Part shown: piece by piece, positions 42,769-52,802 of the stretch | Layout: each line of letters opens with the position of its first letter | How positions within the stretch are numbered: the stretch's first letter is position 1 | Source: JAHEJJ01 sp965212205 | Lineage (GTDB): Bacteria; Bacteroidota; Bacteroidia; Flavobacteriales; Flavobacteriaceae | Length of the DNA stretch: 64,000 nt | NCBI GenBank assembly: GCA_965212205.1 | Contig: CBDBUX010000017.1 | Span: 21,648-85,647 of the forward strand | Direction: 5' to 3' | Notes under the pieces: model-generated | What the model was told of the DNA's origin: nothing | What the model saw: the letters and a program-made list of their open reading frames with translations, nothing else | Databases searched by the model: none | Program-made: the position numbers and the translations under genes

Positions 42769-45069
42769 TCAGGCGAGGATGCTTTCATGACCTGAATCCT
42801 TTACAAAAAGGCAGGAACTTTTGGTCTTATGAGTCATTTCGTGTACGAACTCTGACTTTATTTTCTCATCCATTCCAAAAATATTCAGATCCGCAGAAGG
42901 TGCTTTCGATACGACATCTCTGAATGCACCTACATGGACTTCGCTAAGGGTATTTGGAAGACGGGCAAGATTTATTAGTGAGTCAAGGAAGTTTTGTGCA
43001 TTTTCCTGCTCAGATGTATCACGAATAACAATGATCAGTCGTATAGTGGCCAGCCAGTTTCGCTTTAATTTATAAGCGATGAGAGTGGAAAGGTCGAGAT
43101 TGCCAATATCCCATCCCAGGTTCCAGTTTCCCGAGCGGTCGCTAACCCAGACATTGATCATATTTCGTTTACCCAAAAGCGCCGTAGGATGCGCCTGGTA
43201 TAACAATACCCCTATTTCCAGGCGGATACATTCCTTAATCACCGGCCGGATCTCAAGGTCATAATCATCGTGTTGCTGCAGGTTAAGAAACACTATGTTT
43301 GGTCTGAAAAAGGCCCCTTTCAATGCCTGATTTCCATAATTTACCCCTCTGGCAAAATCATCACTATTAATTACGGTCCAGGAAGAAAAAACACCCTTTT
43401 TACGAAAATCTTCAGACATAGCGTTGAGTTCACCAACCAAATAGCCATTTTCGGAATTCGGTTCGATTCCGAGAAGCTTAATAGATCCTTTTGGCCTGGC
43501 GATATTCCGTAAAAACTGAAAGTTCCCTTTTGCTCCGGATATATCCCTGATCGGAACCATTAAATTGGGTTTCCATGCCCGTTGCTGCATACTCTTCATA
43601 CCTGAGGTATGCTTTGCTGCCCACTCTGCAAATGACACGAACAATCCTGATCTTACATCTTCGAATGGGGTTTCAATATTTTGTTTCGACAAGAACCAGT
43701 ATACCACGAATACGATGCTGATCGAGATCAGACTGATAGTTGGGTTGATGATAAACATCGCCAAAACTGAAGAGACGAGCCCAATCCAGGGCACCCACTT
43801 ATTGACTTTGAAGATAGGTCGATAACTGATCAATCCGAGGTTTTGTTCGATGATGACCACAATATTGATCATGGCATAGGTGATAAGGAAAAAGAGGGTA
43901 ACCAAAGGGGCTACCGCATTGAGGTCCCTGAGTAACATCGCCAAAAAAATCATAATCCCAGTGACGATCATTGCATTACGGGGTTGGCCATTATTGCTTT
44001 GCCCAGCGAGAAATTTACCATAAGGGAGCACCCGATGTTCACCCATTGCAAAAAGGATCCGGGAAGAACCCACAAGCGATCCAAGGGCCGAGGAAAAAGT
44101 TGCCCCCAATATTCCCGCAATTACCAGGGCGCCGATCCAGGCTTTATCGATAATTATATTGTAGTTGGAGATCAATTCCTGTTCGGTGGCGCTTCGGGCC
44201 AGCCAGTAAGCCATTACCATATAGATGACGAAACTGATCCCGATGGCCCATAATGTACCCAAAGGAATGCTTTTACGCGGGTCTTTCAACTCGCCAGACA
44301 TATTGGCCCCGGCCATAATACCTGTTGAGGCGGGGAAAAACACGGCAAATACGATCCAGAAATCACTACCGCTAAAACTATTTTCGGGCGACCCCTTAAA
44401 ACTTCCCCATCTCAGCGCTTCGTCGGTGGGGATAGTCATGGAGCCCTGGTATGCCGCCACTACAATGGAGACCAGAGAGAGCACGATGACCCCCATGATA
44501 AAATATTGGGTCTTGATCGCAAGATCGGCACTGATATAGGCTATGGTCAGTAGTACTCCAAAAACAGCTATGTCGACCAGGAACGCATTGTGATCCGGGA
44601 AGATCCCCAACCATCCTTCTCTGAATCCAAAAATATACATGGTTACTGCAAGTCCCTGGGATACATATCGAGGAATTCCCAGACTCCCCCCAACTTCGAG
44701 TCCGAGTGCCTGCGAGATGATGGCATAGGCGCCACCCGCTCCGATCCTGATATTGGTGGTGATCGCGCTCATAGAGAGTGCGGTGGTGAGGGTAATTAGA
44801 AAAGAGATTAAAATGATAAACCAGGCGCCCAGGAGTCCGGCGTTACCAACCACCCAACCCATTCTCAGGTACATAATTACACCTAAGATGGTGAGTAAGG
44901 TGGGCGTAAAAACACCTCCAAAGGTTCCAAATTTTTTATTTGTGATACGCTTAGTATCCAATGGGTCTATGGCTTGATTATCGGTCCAAAATATACTAAA
45001 TAAAGTTTCATAATAATAGCTGAATCGGCCAGGAGCATTAACAAAAACATCCTCTTCAATTGTTAACAA
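42769..45069 (-). CDS. SLC12-type cation-chloride cotransporter-like permease (APC superfamily)
   Basis: A 766-residue transporter. Residues about 50-480 form a 12-span APC core with FGTFGGVFTPTLLTILGVIMYLR at the first helix and GAGGAYAIISQALGLEVGG near 120, the pattern of eukaryotic Na-K-Cl cotransporters. A cytosolic C-terminal domain of about 270 residues follows (FRPNIVFLNLQQHD, IRDTSEQENAQNFLD), as in SLC12 proteins. Bacterial members are poorly studied; ions moved here are unknown. The start is a TTG at 45069, as no ATG occurs before the first span. Confidence 0.82.
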   Translation of the reverse strand: MLTIEEDVFVNAPGRFSYYYETLFSIFWTDNQAIDPLDTKRITNKKFGTFGGVFTPTLLTILGVIMYLRMGWVVGNAGLLGAWFIILISFLITLTTALSMSAITTNIRIGAGGAYAIISQALGLEVGGSLGIPRYVSQGLAVTMYIFGFREGWLGIFPDHNAFLVDIAVFGVLLTIAYISADLAIKTQYFIMGVIVLSLVSIVVAAYQGSMTIPTDEALRWGSFKGSPENSFSGSDFWIVFAVFFPASTGIMAGANMSGELKDPRKSIPLGTLWAIGISFVIYMVMAYWLARSATEQELISNYNIIIDKAWIGALVIAGILGATFSSALGSLVGSSRILFAMGEHRVLPYGKFLAGQSNNGQPRNAMIVTGIMIFLAMLLRDLNAVAPLVTLFFLITYAMINIVVIIEQNLGLISYRPIFKVNKWVPWIGLVSSVLAMFIINPTISLISISIVFVVYWFLSKQNIETPFEDVRSGLFVSFAEWAAKHTSGMKSMQQRAWKPNLMVPIRDISGAKGNFQFLRNIARPKGSIKLLGIEPNSENGYLVGELNAMSEDFRKKGVFSSWTVINSDDFARGVNYGNQALKGAFFRPNIVFLNLQQHDDYDLEIRPVIKECIRLEIGVLLYQAHPTALLGKRNMINVWVSDRSGNWNLGWDIGNLDLSTLIAYKLKRNWLATIRLIIVIRDTSEQENAQNFLDSLINLARLPNTLSEVHVGAFRDVVSKAPSADLNIFGMDEKIKSEFVHEMTHKTKSSCLFVKDSGHESILA

Positions 45070-45097
45070 CCCTGTTATAAAATGAATTTGAGATCCG

Positions 45098-45128
45098 TTG
45101 CATCCTGATTATGAATGGCTTATATTTG
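45098..45128 (+). promoter_or_regulatory. Promoter of the AraC-type regulator gene
   Basis: TTG (45098-45100), 20-bp spacer, TATATTTG (45121-45128): a complete match to the Bacteroidetes consensus, 16 bases before the ATG at 45145. Confidence 0.72.
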
Positions 45129-45144
45129 AGAAACAACGGATTTA

Positions 45145-45963
45145 ATGAGCGGTAAAAAGTCTGATATCGAGTTTTTGGGCACACCATTGATTTTTATGGT
45201 CATGGAGAGCAGTAATTACCTCAATCGGCTGGAAGCCAGCCAGTTCAGTATTTTTACCCAAAAATTTCACCACAGTGTTTCTAAAACCGTCGGACATTTT
45301 GAAGGGCATATCCTGAATCAGGATAATAGTAAATATCTGGTTTCCTTCGAATCGGCAACTGACGCTGTACTATGTGCGCTGCAAATAGAGCAAAAATTTA
45401 AATATGTAACCCCAAAGTTCGATACGGGCCATCGCAAATTAAAGATCGGGTTGGCAGCTTTAGGTACTACGGATGATCGTGAGGGAAAATTCGAGAAAGC
45501 AATAAGCCAGGCTACACAGATGTGCGAACTGGTTAAGGACACCCTGGTAATTTCTGAAACCGTCAAAAGCTTGTATGAGAAAGAAAATAAAAATGCACGG
45601 ATCGACGCCGGGCATATTCGCACCCTGAAACCCAGAGATCTAGAGTTCCTCAATCGCTTGATAAAAGCAAGTCAGCGCCTTTCAAATTATGGTCCGTCGG
45701 GACTTGAACAACTACGCAGTAGCCTGGGATATACGCGATCTACTTTTTATCGTCGGATCAAAAAACTGACAGGAAAATCACCACATTTCTTTATTCGTGA
45801 ATTCAGGTTAAAACGCGCTTTGCGACTGCTACACCATCGACGTGGTAATATATCAAAGATTGCCAGTGAGACCGGCTTTAAAAATGCCTCACACTTTGCA
45901 CGCTGTTTTAATGAGACTTTTGGCATACTGCCTTCCAGATATGCCAGACAATATGCCATATAA
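45145..45963 (+). CDS. AraC-family regulator with a cyclase-like N-terminal domain
   Basis: A 272-residue protein. The C-terminal 100 residues form an AraC DNA-binding domain with two helix-turn-helices (STFYRRIKKLTGKSPHFFI near 200, ISKIASETGFKNASHFARCF near 237). The N-terminal 165 residues follow the outline of a class III nucleotide cyclase domain (GHFEGHILNQDNSKYLVSFE, DAVLCALQIEQKF, LKIGLAALGT, AISQATQMCELV) but lack the two metal Asp residues, so catalysis is unlikely and ligand sensing is possible. Related flavobacterial proteins carry an extra DUF4242 domain in front, missing here. Well-defined promoter upstream. Confidence 0.75.
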   Translation: MSGKKSDIEFLGTPLIFMVMESSNYLNRLEASQFSIFTQKFHHSVSKTVGHFEGHILNQDNSKYLVSFESATDAVLCALQIEQKFKYVTPKFDTGHRKLKIGLAALGTTDDREGKFEKAISQATQMCELVKDTLVISETVKSLYEKENKNARIDAGHIRTLKPRDLEFLNRLIKASQRLSNYGPSGLEQLRSSLGYTRSTFYRRIKKLTGKSPHFFIREFRLKRALRLLHHRRGNISKIASETGFKNASHFARCFNETFGILPSRYARQYAI

Positions 45964-46085
45964 GAAGCTAATTAGAAATTGGCATTTACATTTTATTTAT
46001 CGAATATCCGCCTCGGAGTTTTAATTTTTTTTGATAATTATTTTAGGTTCGTCATGTATGCAATTTGTGCTAACTTGATTAACGT

Positions 46086-47126
46086 ATGAAGGCCGCATTT
46101 TATACAGCATTTCAGGGAGATATTTCGATTGGAAATCTTCCCGACCCCCATCCAACTTCTCAAGGGGTGGTACTCCAAGTTGAAGCCTCTGGTTTATGTC
46201 TTAGTGATTGGCATGGATGGATGGGCCATGACCCTGATATTATCTTACCCCATGTACCCGGACATGAACTTGCGGGGACAATTGTTGCGGTCGGTAAAAA
46301 GGTGAGGGGATTTAGTAAAGGACAGCGAGTTACGGTCCCCTTTGTAGGAGGATGTGGTTCTTGCGTGTACTGTCTTGAGAATAATCAACAAGTATGCAAT
46401 AAGCAATTCCAACCCGGCTTTACCGCATGGGGTTCTTTTGCGCAATATGTGGCGATCGATTATGCGGATGTGAATCTTGTTCTTTTGCCTGAAAATATTG
46501 ATTCAGTCAGTGCGGCTGCGTTGGGATGCCGTTTTATAACAGCCTATCGAGCACTGCGTGATCAGGGTCAGCTCTGCCAGGGTCAGACTCTCGCAGTTCA
46601 TGGTTGTGGTGGGGTAGGGCTATCGGCCATTCAAATCGCAAAGGCCCTTGGGGCCACGGTGATTGCAATAGACATATTCGAGGAGAAATGTCGCTTTGCA
46701 GAAAAAGCAGGGGCAGATCTTGCCATAGATGCTTCAGCAACAAATGTAGTAGAAGCGATAAAGGATTTCAGCCATGGAGGGGTGCATCTCTCAATGGATG
46801 CCCTTGGACATAGACAAACATGCCTTAATTCTATCCATTGCCTCCGTAAGAGAGGGAAGCACATCCAGGTTGGCTTGATGACCAAAGAACATGCTTCCAT
46901 TCCCTTACCCATGTCTCTGATTATTGCTAATGAACTGGAAATTCTGGGGAGCCATGGGATGCAGGCTCATAAATATCCCGAAATGTTCTCTTTAATCGAG
47001 AAGAGCGGCATTCAATTAGGGGCGATGATAGGCGAACTTGTTGGCCTTGAAGAAGTGCCTGTGATCTTACCAAAGATATACTCAAAGCCGGAGCCTGGCA
47101 TAACGGTGATCAACTCATTTAAATAG
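46086..47126 (+). CDS. Zinc-dependent alcohol dehydrogenase, MDR family
   Basis: A 346-residue medium-chain dehydrogenase. Catalytic zinc ligands: Cys in ASGLCLSDWHGW (near residue 37) and HVPGHELAGT near 58. The structural zinc cysteines are in GGCGSCVYCLENNQQVCNKQ near 90-108. The NAD-binding motif VHGCGGVGLSA (GxGxxG) is near residue 168. Substrate is probably a primary or secondary alcohol, unresolved. Single gene, convergent with ribBA 22 bases away. Confidence 0.87.
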   Translation: MKAAFYTAFQGDISIGNLPDPHPTSQGVVLQVEASGLCLSDWHGWMGHDPDIILPHVPGHELAGTIVAVGKKVRGFSKGQRVTVPFVGGCGSCVYCLENNQQVCNKQFQPGFTAWGSFAQYVAIDYADVNLVLLPENIDSVSAAALGCRFITAYRALRDQGQLCQGQTLAVHGCGGVGLSAIQIAKALGATVIAIDIFEEKCRFAEKAGADLAIDASATNVVEAIKDFSHGGVHLSMDALGHRQTCLNSIHCLRKRGKHIQVGLMTKEHASIPLPMSLIIANELEILGSHGMQAHKYPEMFSLIEKSGIQLGAMIGELVGLEEVPVILPKIYSKPEPGITVINSFK

Positions 47127-47147
47127 CTAAGGCTTTTTTTGGTTTAC

Positions 47148-48290
47148 TTAATAGGGAACATAATCTACGATTTCTAGACCGTATCCCACAATACCTACCC
47201 TTTTAGCCTGGGCAGAGTTCGTCATTAATCGCATTTTGGTAATGTCCAAATCATGCAGTATTTGTGCGCCTATGCCAAAATCACGGGTATCCATCTCTAT
47301 TTTAGGTGCTTTCAAAATACCTTTGGCTTGGTTTTCTTTTAAGCCATGAAGCCTTTTCAACAGATTAAAAGACTGATTTTGCTGATTGATAAAAACAATC
47401 GCACCGCGACCTTCTTGATTGATAAGTCGGAACATATCATCGAGTCGTTTGTCTGCATTGGTGGTTAGTGTTCCCAGGATGTCGTTATTCACCAGCGTGG
47501 AATTAATACGGGTGAGCACAGGTTCGTTTAACTTCCAATGGCCTTTTGTTAATGCCAGGTGTACCTGATCGTTGGTGGTCTGCTGATAAGCGTGTAATGT
47601 AAAATGACCAAACCTTGTTTCGAGCTCGAAGCATTCTCTTTTATTGATCAAACTATCATGACGCATGCGGTATGCTACCAGATCTTCGATAGAAACAAGT
47701 TTCAAATCAAATTTCCTGGCAACGTCGACCAATTCAGGAATTCTGGCCATCGTGCCGTCTTCATTAAGGATTTCGACCAATATTCCTGCTGGTTTGAACC
47801 CGGCCAGTCTGGCAAAATCTACTGCAGCTTCTGTATGACCCGTACGTCTTAGGACCCCGCCATTTTTTGCTTTAAGAGGGAAAACATGACCTGGTCTTCC
47901 CAGCTGGTGTGGCTTGGTATTTTGATCAACTAGCGCCTGCACCGTCTTTGCCCTGTCTTGTACAGATATTCCCGTAGTACAACCTTCGCCGATCAGATCA
48001 ACTGAAACGGTAAACTGAGTATGGTGCATTACAGTATTGTTTTCGACCATCATATTGAGTTGGAGTGTCTCGCATCGTTCTTCAGTAAGAGGTACACAAA
48101 TCAAACCTCTGCCGTTTTTGGTCATAAAATTGATCAACTCAGGAGTAACCATTTCGGCTGCAGCAATAAAATCACCTTCGTTTTCCCGGTTCTCATCATC
48201 TACAACAATAATAATCTTCCCTTGTCGGATATCTGCAATGGCTTCCTCAATAGTGTTGAGTTGTACTTTTTCCATTCTGGTCGTAATCAT
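47148..48290 (-). CDS. ribBA: RibBA: 3,4-dihydroxy-2-butanone-4-phosphate synthase with degenerate GTP cyclohydrolase II domain
   Basis: A 380-residue fusion. The RibB half (residues about 8-205) is intact: VDDENRENEGDFIAAAE near 30, NGRGLICVPL near 58, RPGHVFPLKAKNGGVLRR near 142 and the final EILNEDGTMAR. It converts ribulose 5-phosphate for riboflavin synthesis. The RibA-like half (about 210-380) keeps the fold (ETRFGHFTLHAYQ, DTRDFGIGAQIL) but shows no zinc cysteines where the CxxxxxSxxCxC motif should be (NNDILGTLTTNADKRL instead), so GTP cyclohydrolase II activity is probably lost. Last gene of the ftsK operon, overlapping lptG by 4 bases. Confidence 0.9.
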   Translation of the reverse strand: MITTRMEKVQLNTIEEAIADIRQGKIIIVVDDENRENEGDFIAAAEMVTPELINFMTKNGRGLICVPLTEERCETLQLNMMVENNTVMHHTQFTVSVDLIGEGCTTGISVQDRAKTVQALVDQNTKPHQLGRPGHVFPLKAKNGGVLRRTGHTEAAVDFARLAGFKPAGILVEILNEDGTMARIPELVDVARKFDLKLVSIEDLVAYRMRHDSLINKRECFELETRFGHFTLHAYQQTTNDQVHLALTKGHWKLNEPVLTRINSTLVNNDILGTLTTNADKRLDDMFRLINQEGRGAIVFINQQNQSFNLLKRLHGLKENQAKGILKAPKIEMDTRDFGIGAQILHDLDITKMRLMTNSAQAKRVGIVGYGLEIVDYVPY

Positions 48291-49780
48291 TCCTCTTCTT
48301 TAGTCTTTTTGAAATAGCCTTTAATGCGTTCTATCAAATGGCTGAAATCCATCAGTCCCCTGTCTGCAGTGGCCTTCTTAGTCAAATAAATGCTCAAAGG
48401 TAACATTATTAGGGTAGAAAGCCATGCGCCAAATATAGGATGAATATTGCCCTCCTTAGCATAATTACCAGCGAACACACCCAAAAAGTAATAGGAAAGA
48501 AAAAGGCCTATTGCGATTACCATAGGCAAACCAAGCCCTCCTTTTCGAATAATGGCCCCCAGTGGAGCGCCAACAAAGAACAGGATGATACAGGAAAGGC
48601 CTAATGCATATTTTTTATGGAGTGAAAGGATATGCATATTATAGATTCGGTACCTTTTTTCGAGCTCTTCTTTTTTGCCGCTGACAGAATTGAGTATGTT
48701 AGTAACCGACCCCTTGGCCGAATTGATCAGCTGATCTTGTTCCCAGCGCTTATAAAGGCTCATGACATCTGAAATAGATACCAGCGAATCTGGCGGAAGT
48801 ATTTGGGGCTGATTTCTAAATTCCTCGGGTATGTTTGGCGGACTCGTACTTTCATTATTCGAGAGAATCGTATCGCTATTCGGCGTAACAAAAGCTCCCA
48901 TTCTGGTGGAGATGTTTTTAGAAAAAGCCTTGATGATGGTTATATTGTTCTTTTTTAGGGAATCGATGTCCTTATTCAGCCGGCTAACATTCTTCATTTT
49001 ATCGGTGGTGACATTTCGGTCTTCCTCAAGATCCTGTTCCTCGGGTAGTTCTATATTTATGGTGTAACTCTCAAAATTTGCCTTTGTAAAAGGTTGGAGC
49101 CGTTTTTCTTCGCTCGATTTGGGCTCGATATCTTCATAATAGTGGCCATCTTGCAGGATCAATTGTATTATTTCAGATTCTTCACTACTGATAAATTCTC
49201 CACCTTTTGCCTTAATTACGGTAGTATTCTTTTGTTGTTTCGATTTTTCATGAATGATAACATTATCTAAGTACCTGTCGTTCGGACCATATTTACGTTC
49301 CACCTTGATACTTCTGCCTTCTATATCGCTAAAAACCCCTTCCTGTATAATAGCGGCAGGTTTTAATTTTGCAATATTTCGCTTGAGGTTATAGATTTTT
49401 TGTTGGGAGGCCGGAATAACACTGTTGGAGAAGAAAAAAGCGACACCTCCCAAAAATATCACGAAGATAATCAGACTCAGCATCGAACGCTGCAGTGATA
49501 TTCCGGAGGCTTTCATGGCCGCGAATTCGTAGTTTTCTGCTAAATTTCCAAAGGTGATTATAGATGCCAATAGCACCGTAAGGGGTAATACTTTTTCGGT
49601 TAGGTCGGGGAGGAGGTAAAAAATGAATTTGGCAATGATGATGATATCAAGGCCTTTACCCGCAAGATCATCAATAAATAACCATATCGTCTGAAAGATG
49701 AAAATAAACATCAGAATGACGAAGGAACTGATAAAATTGTAAAGGAATCGCCCTAATATATACTGATCTAATATTCGCAA
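48287..49780 (-). CDS. LptF/LptG-family lipopolysaccharide export permease
   Basis: A 497-residue inner-membrane permease of the YjgP/YjgQ family that moves lipopolysaccharide from the inner membrane toward the Lpt bridge. Three spans near the N-terminus (ILDQYILGRFLYNFISSF), the periplasmic domain in the middle with a long charged insertion at about 225-380, and three spans at the C-terminus (GLPMVIAIGLFLSYYFLGVF). The start is TTG 49780 (MRILDQYIL), 4 bases after lolA, as in related flavobacterial proteins; in-frame ATGs upstream would lie inside lolA. Confidence 0.85.
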   Translation of the reverse strand: MRILDQYILGRFLYNFISSFVILMFIFIFQTIWLFIDDLAGKGLDIIIIAKFIFYLLPDLTEKVLPLTVLLASIITFGNLAENYEFAAMKASGISLQRSMLSLIIFVIFLGGVAFFFSNSVIPASQQKIYNLKRNIAKLKPAAIIQEGVFSDIEGRSIKVERKYGPNDRYLDNVIIHEKSKQQKNTTVIKAKGGEFISSEESEIIQLILQDGHYYEDIEPKSSEEKRLQPFTKANFESYTINIELPEEQDLEEDRNVTTDKMKNVSRLNKDIDSLKKNNITIIKAFSKNISTRMGAFVTPNSDTILSNNESTSPPNIPEEFRNQPQILPPDSLVSISDVMSLYKRWEQDQLINSAKGSVTNILNSVSGKKEELEKRYRIYNMHILSLHKKYALGLSCIILFFVGAPLGAIIRKGGLGLPMVIAIGLFLSYYFLGVFAGNYAKEGNIHPIFGAWLSTLIMLPLSIYLTKKATADRGLMDFSHLIERIKGYFKKTKEEE

Positions 49781-49784
49781 CGCT

Positions 49785-50429
49785 CTAATTTCTAATGATG
49801 TAGTACCCGGCATCCTGGTACTTCGCCTCATCAAAAGTAAATAAGGTTTCCGAGATCGGCTGATTCGTTTTAAAAGAATTAACAGTGATAGTGGTTTTAG
49901 TACCGTTCTTTCCTGTTTCAATAAGCTTAAAAATATGAAGCGTTTCCACATCTACGCCCAATAGAATTGATGCGATCTCAGAATTGGTATCTATAGGGAT
50001 CAATTTTACGAATTGCACTTTCCGGCCCTGTACATTTTGAAGGATATCCCATTGGTAACGATGGCCCTCCCGATAAAATGTCAGCATTTTAGAAGGGGTA
50101 ACCGTATTATCTTCTTCTGATCGGTCTTCAATGGTAACCTCTTCATTTTCAGGAACTATTGTGTACACTTTTTTACCGTCATAAAGCTGCTGCGATCCGA
50201 GGTAGTTAAAAAGATATTTGTCGCCCTCAAGAGCTACATCGCCCCGAGTCTCCTGATTGATATTGGCCTCGGTATTCTGTAGTGAATACTTGAAATCGAC
50301 CAGTATATTATCATAACTCTTTACTTTGCTATAAACGTCCTCCAAGAGCGCTTTGGCCTTGTCGGCGTCCTGAGCCACAACTGCGGTTGTACACAGTAAA
50401 ATGAGCAGAGCGGATATAAAATTTTTCAT
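49785..50429 (-). CDS. lolA: LolA-like outer-membrane lipoprotein carrier
   Basis: A 214-residue periplasmic protein with a signal peptide ending VVAQ. It has the LolA half-barrel outline: DNILVDFKYSLQNTEAN, GDVALEGDKYLFNYLGSQQLYDGKKVY and TFYREGHRYQWDI, ending PISETLFTFDEAKY. It should shuttle lipoproteins from the inner to the outer membrane. It sits between ftsK and lptG, the usual Bacteroidetes order. Start overlaps ftsK stop by 4 bases. Confidence 0.82.
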   Translation of the reverse strand: MKNFISALLILLCTTAVVAQDADKAKALLEDVYSKVKSYDNILVDFKYSLQNTEANINQETRGDVALEGDKYLFNYLGSQQLYDGKKVYTIVPENEEVTIEDRSEEDNTVTPSKMLTFYREGHRYQWDILQNVQGRKVQFVKLIPIDTNSEIASILLGVDVETLHIFKLIETGKNGTKTTITVNSFKTNQPISETLFTFDEAKYQDAGYYIIRN

Positions 50430-52774
50430 GTTTGTGATGTTTCGTTCTTTAATAATTGATCTAATGCATACATATCTGGGACTAATACCTGACGGGCTTT
50501 ACTACCCTCAAAAGGTCCTACGATACCTGCCGCCTCCAACTGGTCGATGATCCTTCCGGCACGGTTATACCCGAGTTTTAATTTACGCTGTATCAGGGAA
50601 GCTGATCCCTGCTGAGCAACAACAATAACTTCAGCGGCATCTCTGAACATTGTATCCCGCTCAGAGATATCGTAATCAAGACCTGTGCCAGAATCTTCCC
50701 CAACATACTCGGGTAGGAGGTGAGCACTGGGATAGGCCCGCTGAGATCCGATATATTCCGTGATTTTGGCCACTTCTGGTGTATCGACAAAGGCGCACTG
50801 TATCCTGGTCATATCATTCCCCTGGGTAAAGAGCATATCGCCTCGTCCGATTAGCTGATCGGCACCTTGGTGGTCCAGAATAGTTCTCGAATCTATTTTT
50901 GAGGTCACCCTAAACGCAATTCGCGCCGGGAAATTGGCTTTTATAAGACCGGTGATGACATTTACAGATGGTCTTTGCGTGGCAATAACAAGGTGGATGC
51001 CAATGGCGCGAGCCAGTTGTGCAAGTCTGGCAATCGGGGCTTCCACCTCTTTCCCTGCCGTCATGATCAGGTCTGCAAATTCGTCGATGATCAAAACGAT
51101 ATATGGCAAGAATTTATGACCATCGTTAGGATTGAGTTTACGTGCCTTAAATTTCGCATTATATTCTTTTATATTGCGGACCATGGCAAGTTTCAGCTGC
51201 TCATAGCGGTTGTCCATCTCGATACATAAGGAATTTAGCGTATGGATTACCTTAGTATTGTCGGTGATAATCGCTTCGGCAGAATCGGGTAGCTTGGCCA
51301 GGAAGTGACGTTCAATCTTATTATAAAGAGTCAGCTCAACTTTTTTCGGGTCTACCAGTATGAATTTTACTTCAGCCGGATGCTTTTTATAAAGCAGCGA
51401 GGTGATCACCGCATTGAGCCCGACCGACTTACCCTGACCGGTGGCTCCTGCCATTAATAAATGAGGCATTTTGGAAAGGTCAACAACGAAAGTTTCATTG
51501 CTGATCGTTTTGCCGAAGGCAATCGGAAGCTGCATTTCCGCTTTTTGAAATTTGGAGGAAGCGATCACCGAACGCATAGATACCACTGTGGCATTTTTAT
51601 TAGGGACTTCAATCCCAATGGTCCCTTTTCCGGGGATAGGGGCAATGATCCGAATTCCAAGGGCTGCCAGAGATAAGGCGATGTCGTCCTCCAGGTTTTT
51701 GATCTTGGAGATCCTTACACCGGCTTCGGGTACGATCTCGTAAAGTGTTACTGTTGGCCCGATGGTAGCCTTTATCTGGGCAATCCCGATCTTATAGTTC
51801 TTTAAAGTATCAACGATCCGGTTTTTATTATCTTCAAGTTCTTCCTGATTAATAGTAATGCCTCCGGTAGATCCGTGCGGATCTAAAAGATCCAGGTGAG
51901 GAAATTTATAGCTGCCCAGTTCGAGTGTCGGATCGAACTCCCCAAAATCAGAGACCAGCTTATCGGCAAGAATATCTGTTTCTTCCTTTTCCTCAGACAC
52001 CTGCTCCACTTCCATCTCTATAGAATCGGTATCCTTTACGGGAGTTGTACTCTTCTTTTCCTTTTCCAGATGAGGAATATCCTCCTTGTGTGTATAGGTA
52101 TCAAGGATTACCGGGGCTTCTTCTACCTCAGGGTCCAAATCAATGGATTCACTCTTTGTAGTAGGCTTTTTGAATTCACGAACCATGCTCGCTCGCTTAC
52201 TTTTCAAAAAGGTTCCGACGTTTTCCGGAGTGAGTTTAAAAAGTCTTACCAGGATAATGGTGAGGCCGAAAATCAGCAAAAGCATTACCCCGATCTTTCC
52301 GGTATAATCTTGAAGAAAATCGTTCATTTCGTAACCGATCAAACCACCGAGAAGGGGTTTTTCTATTGCGAAAAAACCTAAAGCGATCGAAGTCCATATG
52401 ACGAATACAAGGCCCCAAATCCACTTGTTGAGTAATCCCTTTTTATCGATACTCAGAAAAAGATATAGACCGGTAATACAAAGCAGGAATGGAAAGACAA
52501 AAGAAGCCAAGCCAAAACCTCTATACATAAAGAAATGACTAACCGCGGCACCAAATTTATTCAGCAAGTTTTCGGCCTCGGCATTTCTGTCTGCAAATTC
52601 GGTGAGAAGGCTCTGATCTTCCTGCCAGGTAAAATAATAGGAGATAAATGAGAAAAACAGGGCTATACTGAACAGGACCAAAAGACTGCCCAGAATAACT
52701 TTATTCTGTTTTGATAATCTGAATGAAAGCTTTTTACCCTTAGTGGATCTGGACTTTTTTCTCCTTTTTGCCAT
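50426..52774 (-). CDS. ftsK: DNA translocase FtsK
   Basis: A 782-residue FtsK/SpoIIIE translocase. A basic N-terminus precedes four membrane spans (residues about 30-185), an acidic linker (VEQVSEEKEETD) and the motor: alpha domain near 290, Walker A GATGQGKSV near 442, Walker B IVLIIDEFADL near 560, and a C-terminal gamma winged helix (FRDAAEVIVVAQQGSASLIQ) that reads KOPS-like sites. It pumps chromosome termini at division. First gene of ftsK-lolA-lptG-ribBA. Confidence 0.95.
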   Translation of the reverse strand: MAKRRKKSRSTKGKKLSFRLSKQNKVILGSLLVLFSIALFFSFISYYFTWQEDQSLLTEFADRNAEAENLLNKFGAAVSHFFMYRGFGLASFVFPFLLCITGLYLFLSIDKKGLLNKWIWGLVFVIWTSIALGFFAIEKPLLGGLIGYEMNDFLQDYTGKIGVMLLLIFGLTIILVRLFKLTPENVGTFLKSKRASMVREFKKPTTKSESIDLDPEVEEAPVILDTYTHKEDIPHLEKEKKSTTPVKDTDSIEMEVEQVSEEKEETDILADKLVSDFGEFDPTLELGSYKFPHLDLLDPHGSTGGITINQEELEDNKNRIVDTLKNYKIGIAQIKATIGPTVTLYEIVPEAGVRISKIKNLEDDIALSLAALGIRIIAPIPGKGTIGIEVPNKNATVVSMRSVIASSKFQKAEMQLPIAFGKTISNETFVVDLSKMPHLLMAGATGQGKSVGLNAVITSLLYKKHPAEVKFILVDPKKVELTLYNKIERHFLAKLPDSAEAIITDNTKVIHTLNSLCIEMDNRYEQLKLAMVRNIKEYNAKFKARKLNPNDGHKFLPYIVLIIDEFADLIMTAGKEVEAPIARLAQLARAIGIHLVIATQRPSVNVITGLIKANFPARIAFRVTSKIDSRTILDHQGADQLIGRGDMLFTQGNDMTRIQCAFVDTPEVAKITEYIGSQRAYPSAHLLPEYVGEDSGTGLDYDISERDTMFRDAAEVIVVAQQGSASLIQRKLKLGYNRAGRIIDQLEAAGIVGPFEGSKARQVLVPDMYALDQLLKNETSQT

Positions 52775-52802
52775 TAAACATCCTTTCGATGGGGCTAAAT
52801 TA

